In this document: in pieces, positions 6,879 to 12,174 of the stretch | Position numbering within the stretch: the first letter of the stretch is position 1 | Layout: each line of letters opens with the position of its first letter | Assembly (NCBI GenBank): GCA_938004315.1 | Contig: CALKWG010000164.1 | Location: 1 to 12,174 of the forward strand | Length of the DNA stretch: 12,174 nucleotides | DNA from: an uncultured Spirochaetaceae bacterium | GTDB taxonomy: Bacteria > Spirochaetota > Spirochaetia > Treponematales > UBA12059 | Direction of reading: 5' to 3' | Translations under genes and position numbers: made by a program | The notes under the pieces: generated by a model | The model's input: only the letters and a program-made list of their open reading frames with translations | Told to the model about the DNA's origin: nothing | Database searches by the model: none

Positions 6879-7736
6879 TTAAAGGTCTACGCGAGCGCCT
6901 AAGGTTACGGATCCGGTGGCTAAGTAATTAGACGTCGCGTCCGACTGCGACTCGGTCCAGAAGCGGTCGGGGTATTGCGATACGCCCGCCGCGCTGCCGC
7001 CTAGGAAGCGCAGGTTTAAAAAAGCGCCCAGCCCCGGCCTGAGCTCTAAGCCGACGCGGGCCGCGGCGTCTAGGATAGAGCCTTCGAACTCGAAATCCGC
7101 TCCGTTTATGAAGGCGCTCGAGGCATAGAGCCCGGTCAGCTCGAAGCCGGCGTAGAAGCCAGCGCCGAAGGGGAACTCGCCGTAGACGGCCAAGGCGGGC
7201 ACGGGCCCGAGGTTCTGGGAGACGGCACGGACCGCCTGCGTCCCCGCCTCATCCTCGAATCCGGTGAACCTGATCGACGCGTTACGGAGCTGCAGAGCGC
7301 CGCCGACGCCGAGATAGACCGGGCCGGGCAGGAGGTCATAGAGGTAGGTGGCGCGGTAGAAGGGGAATGAATAGACGATGTCCACCGGCGTGCCCGCAGC
7401 GAAGGTCACCTCGTCGATGGTAAAAGCCTCTCGCGCCACGGTCTGGGTCGTCAGCTCTAAGGGCTGGTAGAGCAGGCGCACGCGGTGCCGCTCGCCGATG
7501 CCCAGTTCCGCCGAGAGGCGCTGGAAAGGATAGAGTATCTCTTGGCCGCCCATGGCGACGAAGTCGAAATTCGTATTGCCGTCGACGGCGGCGCCCGATC
7601 GGTAGGTATGGTGGAAAACCTTGATCGCGCCGGCTTCGGCCTCCAACCTCATGCTGAGCCCCACATCCTGCGCGAAGGCGACGGCGGCCGCCGAGAGCAA
7701 GGTTATGGCTAAGAATCCTAACTTGGTTTTGTTCAT
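6879..7736 (-). CDS. Unrecognised outer-membrane beta-barrel protein with signal peptide
   Basis: 285 aa from the ATG at 7736, which has AAGGAG (plus 7742-7747) five bases upstream. An in-frame extension of 26 codons would precede the signal peptide and is rejected. Residues 1-22 form a Sec signal peptide (Lys-rich start, hydrophobic core, cleavage likely AFA|QD). The mature protein shows alternating hydrophobic/polar strands rich in Gly, Tyr and Phe, such as HRVRLLYQPLEL, RATYLYDLLPGPVYLGVGGA, ALAVYGEFPFGAGFYAGFEL and GLGAFLNLRFLGG. It ends in a strand SVTLGARVDL, as expected of an outer-membrane barrel of about 10 to 12 strands. The last residue is Leu rather than the usual Phe. I do not recognise a named family. 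It could be an OmpW- or OmpA-barrel-like protein or lineage-specific. A strong terminator stands between it and the upstream SPOR gene, and no clear promoter of its own was found. Confidence 0.75.
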   Translation of the reverse strand: MNKTKLGFLAITLLSAAAVAFAQDVGLSMRLEAEAGAIKVFHHTYRSGAAVDGNTNFDFVAMGGQEILYPFQRLSAELGIGERHRVRLLYQPLELTTQTVAREAFTIDEVTFAAGTPVDIVYSFPFYRATYLYDLLPGPVYLGVGGALQLRNASIRFTGFEDEAGTQAVRAVSQNLGPVPALAVYGEFPFGAGFYAGFELTGLYASSAFINGADFEFEGSILDAAARVGLELRPGLGAFLNLRFLGGSAAGVSQYPDRFWTESQSDATSNYLATGSVTLGARVDL

Positions 7737-7763
7737 GTAAACTCCTTGTGCGATGGAAGGTAC

Positions 7764-7808
7764 AAAAAAAAAGCGCCGGCGCCCACCGTCAATGGTGGCG
7801 TCGGCGCT
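7764..7808 (-). terminator. Intrinsic terminator of the polA-coaE-SPOR unit
   Basis: On the minus strand, GCGCC- and CCACC-type arms (plus 7794-7808 and 7773-7787) form a long GC-rich stem with one internal irregularity and a loop of about 6 bases. Nine Ts follow (plus 7764-7772). This is a classic Rho-independent terminator, placed 31 bases after the SPOR gene stop and only 27 bases before the barrel-protein ATG. Confidence 0.9.
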
Positions 7809-7839
7809 ATACAAAACGAAAGCTCGCTTGCGGGCCGGC

Positions 7840-8538
7840 TCAGCTAGAGCGGCGAGCAGTCTGCTGCGAGACGTAGGCCTCTTCGCAGCCGGGTATGGCG
7901 CGTACCTTCTGCATCCAAGCCTCGGCGTCCTTCTTGGCGTCGTAGGGGCCGATGCGTACTCGGTACCAACTCTTGCCGTCCACCTCGCTCAAGGTGATGA
8001 TTGAGCTCAAGCCCTTGCCGGCGAGGCTCCTTTGCAGGTCCTCGGCGCGGGATTTACTTGAGAAACTGCCCGCCTGAATCCAGAACTCCGTAACGGTCAC
8101 GGTCTTGCTCGCCGCGGGTCGCGCCGCCGTCTGGGGCGTCGTCGCGGCGGGGGGCGGCGCGGCGACACGGGGGGGGGTAGCCGGGGCCGTCGCAGGGGCG
8201 GCGGCGGGGGCCGTGTTGACGTTCGACGAGCCCGACGGGGTCGGTTGCTGGCCGAGCAGGTCCGCGGCCGGCTTATCGCCGTAAATGATGATAATGTTGT
8301 CGCCGGCCGTTCCGGTCGGGGACTGAGCGCCGGCCGAGGGAATGGGCGCGGGCGTAGGCTCGCGCAGGTACGCGTCGGGGGAAGTCGTGCGCGGCGGGGC
8401 CGCTCCCGCTACCGAGGCGGGCGCTTCGGCCGCTCCGGACGGGGGGAAGAAGAGCGCGAGCGCGATGCCGAGCGCGACTACGAGGACGATCGATATAGAG
8501 ACGACGGTCCACAGGACCTTCTTACTGTCTAACGGCAT
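7840..8538 (-). CDS. SPOR-domain membrane protein
   Basis: 232 aa. Residues 1-8 are cytoplasmic and 9-31 form one transmembrane helix. Residues 33-145 are a Pro/Ala/Thr-rich linker. Residues 149-225 form a C-terminal SPOR domain with the pattern FWIQAGSFSSKSRAEDLQ, a central LSEVDGKSWYRVRIGPYD strand-turn and a helix with KKDAEAWMQKV. SPOR domains bind denuded glycan strands of peptidoglycan, often at the division site, so a periplasmic role in septation or cell-wall binding is likely. A short hydrophobic island, NIIIIYGDKPAADLL at 81-95, interrupts the linker and may be a functional motif. The ATG at 8538 follows GGAGGGG. It lies 90 bases downstream of coaE on the same strand and ends before a strong terminator, so it is probably the last gene of that unit. 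Several division proteins share this layout (FtsN, DedD types); I do not assign one. Confidence 0.88.
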   Translation of the reverse strand: MPLDSKKVLWTVVSISIVLVVALGIALALFFPPSGAAEAPASVAGAAPPRTTSPDAYLREPTPAPIPSAGAQSPTGTAGDNIIIIYGDKPAADLLGQQPTPSGSSNVNTAPAAAPATAPATPPRVAAPPPAATTPQTAARPAASKTVTVTEFWIQAGSFSSKSRAEDLQRSLAGKGLSSIITLSEVDGKSWYRVRIGPYDAKKDAEAWMQKVRAIPGCEEAYVSQQTARRSS

Positions 8539-8565
8539 AGCCCCTCCATGCTCGCGCGATGCGGT

Positions 8566-8583
8566 CCGGGCCCGCGGGCCCGG
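8566..8583. repeat. Perfect 18-base GC palindrome in the SPOR gene leader
   Basis: CCGGGCCC-GC-GGGCCCGG is an exact inverted repeat, 27 bases upstream of the SPOR protein ATG and within the 90-base gap after coaE. No T-run follows on the minus strand, so it is not a standard terminator. It could be an operator or an mRNA processing or stabilising hairpin that separates coaE from the SPOR gene. Confidence 0.6.
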
Positions 8584-8628
8584 CTTCTCTTCTAATATCG
8601 GAGGGTTACACGCGCCGTTATAGTGAAA

Positions 8629-9291
8629 TCAGCCGGTGAGCGCTCGGTTGAGGCGGTCGACGCGGCGTTCCAAGGCGGCCAGGCCGCCGTCGTTTCGGAT
8701 GATGATACGCTCCCCGCGGTATGACGCCCCGGCCTTCCACAGCGGCTTCTGGCGTCGTATGCGATCGAGTACGAGCCCGGCGGAAAGGCCGTCGCGAAGT
8801 CTCCCGCGGATGAGCCTCGTGACCACGGACGCGCGAATCTCAGCGACTGCGTCGCAGCGGGCCAGCTGCGGCAGCCGATATAGAATGGCGGCGTTGATGC
8901 AGACTCGGGCGGCCGGTTGCGGTCCCGCGACGTCGATAGCCTCGTCCAGCAGGCGTAGCATCGCCGGATGCACGATCGCCTCATAACGTTTTAAAAGCGC
9001 GGGGTCGGCGAAGACCGCCGCTCCTATCTTCTTCCGGTCGAGCCGAAAGCGGGACATGGCCGCTTGGCCCTCCGTGCGCGGGCTGTCGATCCCTACGGAA
9101 GCGGCGGGCGCTCCTAGAGAAGGATCCGCCACGACTCCAGGTCCCAGAAGCTTAACCACGGCTTCGGCGGTCTCCTCCAAAGCCCGATGCCCAAGCGCAT
9201 CGACGTCAATGCATAACCAGCCGCGCACGGACAGCATAGCAGCCACTGCATTCTTGCCGGAGCAGTAACCCCCGGTGAGGCCTAAGATCAA
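8629..9291 (-). CDS. coaE: Dephospho-CoA kinase (TTG start)
   Basis: 220 aa from TTG at 9291, near the usual 200 to 210 aa. CoaE phosphorylates the 3'-hydroxyl of dephospho-CoA, the last step of coenzyme A synthesis, in the cytoplasm. The P-loop GLTGGYCSGKN lies at 4-14 and the IDVDALGHRAL segment (D29, D31) at 28-38. The LDRKKIGAAVFADPALLKRY block is at 84-103, IVHPAM at 106-111, and ILYRLPQLARCDAV at 136-149 where the family has a hydrophobic-Leu-x-E/hydrophobic strand. The arginine-rich lid RLIRGRLRDG is at 159-168. The residue after the P-loop lysine is Asn14, where Ser or Thr is usual. The TTG overlaps the polA stop (TTGA) and has GGGGGG seven bases upstream. A TTG at 9306 would add five residues but lacks a ribosome-binding site and departs from the family start. 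Translation is probably coupled to polA. Confidence 0.92.
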   Translation of the reverse strand: MILGLTGGYCSGKNAVAAMLSVRGWLCIDVDALGHRALEETAEAVVKLLGPGVVADPSLGAPAASVGIDSPRTEGQAAMSRFRLDRKKIGAAVFADPALLKRYEAIVHPAMLRLLDEAIDVAGPQPAARVCINAAILYRLPQLARCDAVAEIRASVVTRLIRGRLRDGLSAGLVLDRIRRQKPLWKAGASYRGERIIIRNDGGLAALERRVDRLNRALTG

Positions 9292-12107
9292 TGCATGTCC
9301 CCCCAACTGTCGGCTATTTCTACGCCGACGCGCAGCGGTACGGATAGGGCGTAGGCGCCCGCCATAGCTCCCTCTATCGCGGCGGCTACCTCGGCCGCCT
9401 GGCCTTCGGGAGCCTCGACGATAAGCTCGTCGTGAACCTGTAAGAGGAGCTTCGCCTCGGGAAAGCGCGCGGTCAGTTCAGCGTCAACCTTAAGCATCGC
9501 CAGTTTCATGATGTCGGCGGCCGAGCCCTGTATCGGGCTGTTTACGGCGACGCGTTCCGCGCCCTGGCGTTCGTTGGCGTTGCGGCTATCGACAGCCCGC
9601 ACCGGACGGCGCCTGCCGAGTATCGTCGATACCCAGCCCGTCCGCCTCGCGCCCTCGACCGTGTCGCGAACGAAGGCCGCCACGCCGGCGTAGCGGCTGA
9701 AATACGCGTCGATGAAGCGTTGAGCTTCCGATCGCGGGATACCCAGCTCCCCGGCCAGGCGGAAGGCGCCCATGCCGTATATGACGCCGAAGTTTATGGT
9801 CTTGGCGGCCCGCCTTTCTGCAGCGCTTACCTCGTCCTCATCCTTGCCGAAGATCAAGGCCGCGGTTCGGCGGTGTATGTCCGCGCCGTCTACGAAGGCT
9901 CGCCTAAGCTCGAGGTCGCCCGATAGGTCGGCGAAGACGACGAGCTCGATCTGCGAGTAGTCGGCAGATATCAGCTTCCGTCCGGGCGGCGCCACGAAGG
10001 CTTTACGGATGCGCCGTCCTTCTTCCTCGCGCACCGGGATATTCTGTAGATTAGGGTCCCGGCTCGAAAGGCGACCCGTAGCCGCGCCGGTCTGGACGTA
10101 GTGCGTATGGATGCGTGGATCGCGTGAGGACAAATCGATGAGCGCGTCAACGTAGGTGCTCTTGAGCTTCTGAAGGGTACGGTGGCGGAGGATCAGGGCT
10201 GGCACCGGATCCTCGCGCGCGAGCTCCTCGAGCACCGAGACGTCGGTGGAGTAACCGGTTTTCGTCTTCTTGCCGGAGCTCAGCTTGCGCACGACGAAGA
10301 GGACTTCCTGAAGCTGCTTAGGCGAGTTTAAGTTGAACTCATGCCCGACGAGCTCGATGGTTTCCCGTTGAATATTCGCCAGCTCGATTTCTATCTCGCC
10401 TCCGAATGCCGAGAGCTGGGCCGCGTCGACGAGGATGCCGTGTCGCTCCATCCGCGCCAAGAGCCGCAGGATCGGCATCTCCACCTCGGAGAAGAGCCTG
10501 GCAAGGCCTTGGCGCTCGAGCTCAGGCTCAATCACGGCCTTGAGCCTAAGGCATAGGTCGGCGTCCTCAGCCGCGTAAGCGGCCGCCTTCTCGAGCGGCG
10601 CATCCGAGAAGACCGTCCCCTTCGGCGCGACCTCGGAGTAAGGCGTCCCCCCGAAGCCTAGGAACGACTCGCCTAAGGATTCCAACTTAAGCGAGTCGCG
10701 TTCAGTATCTAAGAGCCATGCGGCTATCATAGTGTCCCACGGCCGCGCGCGCATAGGCGCTCCCCAGTTCTCCATGACGTGCATATCGAATTTTAGATTC
10801 TGGCCTATGACGGTAAGCGACTCGTCCGCTAAGATGGGAGCGATGAGCGCGCGAGCCGCGTCATCGCCTATGCAGTCCGCGTCCGGTGCCTTAAGCGGAA
10901 CGTAGCAACCGGAGCCGGGCGCTACGGCTATGGAAAAACCCACCGGCATGGCTCTAAGCTCGTCCAAAGAGTCTGTCTCGCAGTCGAAGGCGAAAGAGCC
11001 TGCCGCCCGCGCCTCGTCGATCCAGCGCTTAAGCGCCGATTCGCTAAGTACGGTCTCATAGCGGCCGCGTTCGGAGAATCCCTCGGGCAAAGCCGGCGAG
11101 GGGAAGAGCTCCCCTCCGGCCGGCTTCTCCGGCGGTAAGGGGGCGTCGACGCCTGGGTCGATAGCCGCGTCGCGCTCGGAGGCCGAAGCTGGCGAAGCGG
11201 CCAAACGACGAGCTTCGGTCGCCTCGAGCTTGTCCGTCCCGTCGGCTACGCGCCTCGTAGCGAGGCTCCTCATGCCCTCGCGCAAGAAGAGCGCGCTCGC
11301 CGCATCTCGGTCTAGCGAAGGTACTTTAAAGCAATCGACTCCCGCGCAGGGGAGCGGGGCGTCGGTCGCTAAGGTGATTAGCTTTCGAGACAGGAAGGCG
11401 CTCTCGCGTCCGGCCTCTAGCTTTTTACGTAGGCTTTCCGGTTTGACGTCGACCAAACGTTCGAAGACCGCGTCGAAGCTGCCGAATTCCGCTAGAAGCT
11501 TTAATGCCGTCTTGTCGCCGACGCCGGGGACGCCCGGAACGTTGTCGGAGGCGTCGCCCGTCAGGGATAGGTAGTCAAGGATACGGTCGGGGGGCACCCC
11601 CCACTCGCTCTCCACCTCCGCAGGCCCGAGTTGAACGAATCCTTGATCCCGATTGGGCCGAACGGCGCGTATCGGACCGCCCACTAGTTGAAGTAGGTCC
11701 TTATCCGCCGACACGATATAGCAACTACGACCCTCGGCGCGGCAACGCTCGGCGAGCGTCGCGATAATATCGTCGGCCTCGTAGCGGTCAAGGCTCATGG
11801 TCGGCACGCCAAGAAGGCGAAGCCCTTCCTCGACCATAGGCACCTGCTCGTGCAAGTCTTCGGGAGTCTTCTGGCGGGTCGCCTTATAGTCCGGAAAGAA
11901 CTCGTGCCTAAACGTCGGCACGCGGCTATCGAATACAGCAACGAAAGCCTCGGGCTTATAGAGCTCCCACAGCTGAAAGAGGCTTCTAAAGAAGCCGAAT
12001 ACCGCCGACACATTCTGCCCGCGCGGGTTGCGGAGCGGCTTCGAGATAAAGGCGAAGTATGAGCGGTAGATAGTGCCGTAAGCGTCTAAAAGAAAGAGAG
12101 GTTCCAT
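9288..12107 (-). CDS. polA: DNA polymerase I with 5' nuclease, proofreading and polymerase domains
   Basis: 939 aa from ATG at 12107, close to the 928 aa of the E. coli enzyme. It removes RNA primers and fills gaps in replication and repair. The 5' nuclease (1 to about 285) has LLDAYGTIYRSYFAF (D8), VFDSRVPTFRHEF (D60), RYEADDI, SADKDLLQLV and GDASDNVPGVPGVGDKTA. After an Ala/Pro-rich linker at 285-345, the 3'-5' exonuclease has D375 and E377 (FDCETDSLD), D441 (NLKFDMHV) and Y511/D515 (YAAEDAD), so proofreading appears active. The polymerase domain has TGRLSSRDPNLQNIPVR at 678-694, motif A SADYSQIE (D716, E721), motif B RRAAKTINFGVIYG (K769, F773, Y777) and motif C QVHDELIVE (D893). Motif A continues LVVFADLSGD, with Val723 where Arg is common. 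No Shine-Dalgarno precedes the ATG. A GTG at 12122 could add five residues but overlaps the predicted promoter. It heads the unit with coaE and the SPOR gene. Confidence 0.97.
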   Translation of the reverse strand: MEPLFLLDAYGTIYRSYFAFISKPLRNPRGQNVSAVFGFFRSLFQLWELYKPEAFVAVFDSRVPTFRHEFFPDYKATRQKTPEDLHEQVPMVEEGLRLLGVPTMSLDRYEADDIIATLAERCRAEGRSCYIVSADKDLLQLVGGPIRAVRPNRDQGFVQLGPAEVESEWGVPPDRILDYLSLTGDASDNVPGVPGVGDKTALKLLAEFGSFDAVFERLVDVKPESLRKKLEAGRESAFLSRKLITLATDAPLPCAGVDCFKVPSLDRDAASALFLREGMRSLATRRVADGTDKLEATEARRLAASPASASERDAAIDPGVDAPLPPEKPAGGELFPSPALPEGFSERGRYETVLSESALKRWIDEARAAGSFAFDCETDSLDELRAMPVGFSIAVAPGSGCYVPLKAPDADCIGDDAARALIAPILADESLTVIGQNLKFDMHVMENWGAPMRARPWDTMIAAWLLDTERDSLKLESLGESFLGFGGTPYSEVAPKGTVFSDAPLEKAAAYAAEDADLCLRLKAVIEPELERQGLARLFSEVEMPILRLLARMERHGILVDAAQLSAFGGEIEIELANIQRETIELVGHEFNLNSPKQLQEVLFVVRKLSSGKKTKTGYSTDVSVLEELAREDPVPALILRHRTLQKLKSTYVDALIDLSSRDPRIHTHYVQTGAATGRLSSRDPNLQNIPVREEEGRRIRKAFVAPPGRKLISADYSQIELVVFADLSGDLELRRAFVDGADIHRRTAALIFGKDEDEVSAAERRAAKTINFGVIYGMGAFRLAGELGIPRSEAQRFIDAYFSRYAGVAAFVRDTVEGARRTGWVSTILGRRRPVRAVDSRNANERQGAERVAVNSPIQGSAADIMKLAMLKVDAELTARFPEAKLLLQVHDELIVEAPEGQAAEVAAAIEGAMAGAYALSVPLRVGVEIADSWGDMH

Positions 12108-12113
12108 AGAGTA

Positions 12114-12142
12114 ATGATACACGCGCCGTTCGGGCTAGGCAA
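12114..12142 (-). promoter_or_regulatory. Candidate promoter of polA, possibly giving a leaderless mRNA
   Basis: On the minus strand TTGCCT (plus 12137-12142, 4 of 6) and TATCAT (plus 12114-12119, 5 of 6) are 17 bases apart. Only 6 bases (TACTCT) separate the -10 box from the ATG at 12107, so transcription should start at or within a base or two of the initiation codon. This agrees with the absence of a ribosome-binding site. Confidence 0.5.
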
Positions 12143-12174
12143 TAAGGATTATGCCGGCAGTCTCGGCAATCAGC

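Noticed and set aside
8539-8640. TATAAC box as an independent SPOR gene promoter
   Set aside because: A good -10-like sequence near plus 8618-8623 has no -35 match at 16 to 18 bases, so I did not call it.
12108-12122. GTG start for polA five codons upstream
   Set aside because: It overlaps the predicted -10 region, has no ribosome-binding site, and the family N-terminus begins right before the LLDAYG strand as in the ATG form.

Overview
This is a GC-rich bacterial chromosome segment of about 12 kb. It carries eight genes and one gene remnant. All are on the minus strand except one permease. No rRNA, tRNA, CRISPR array, transposase or phage gene was seen. A spirochaete (Spirochaetota) is my best guess. 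The reasons are the polA-coaE-SPOR order, a CoaE P-loop of the form GGYCSGKN (which I associate with that group), and an orphan outer-membrane barrel typical of diderms. This is inference and could not be checked by search.

Left part (1-5280): purine use. Reading leftward, a minus-strand set holds adenine deaminase (1956-3695), then a fused 2Fe-2S/FAD subunit of a xanthine dehydrogenase-type molybdenum hydroxylase (227-1684). Next comes the start of its molybdopterin subunit, which overlaps the previous gene by ATGA and runs off the window. Divergent from these, on the plus strand, is an NCS2/AzgA-type purine permease (3922-5208). Together they suggest uptake of a purine base, deamination of adenine to hypoxanthine, and oxidation to xanthine/urate. 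The divergent intergenic region is a very AT-rich island. It carries a near-consensus promoter for adenine deaminase.

Middle part (5209-7808): a strong GC hairpin lies after the permease. It is followed by a start-less, truncated minus-strand reading frame (5278-5586) that looks like the decayed C-terminal part of a DUF6671-type zinc-ribbon protein. After it come an AI-2E-family exporter (5598-6773), with its own near-consensus promoter, and an unrecognised signal-peptide-bearing beta-barrel protein (6879-7736). A textbook intrinsic terminator with nine Ts sits just upstream of the barrel gene.

Right part (7840-12174): a housekeeping set transcribed leftward, polA then coaE then a SPOR-domain membrane protein, ending at that terminator. 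polA and coaE overlap by TTGA, so coaE probably starts with TTG. polA has all three activities (5' nuclease, proofreading exonuclease, polymerase). Its apparent promoter lies so close to the ATG that the mRNA may be leaderless.

I see no convincing undescribed multi-gene system. The most noteworthy points are the decayed DUF6671 frame, the possible leaderless polA, the odd CoaE P-loop, and the terminator-to-start arrangement in front of the barrel gene.
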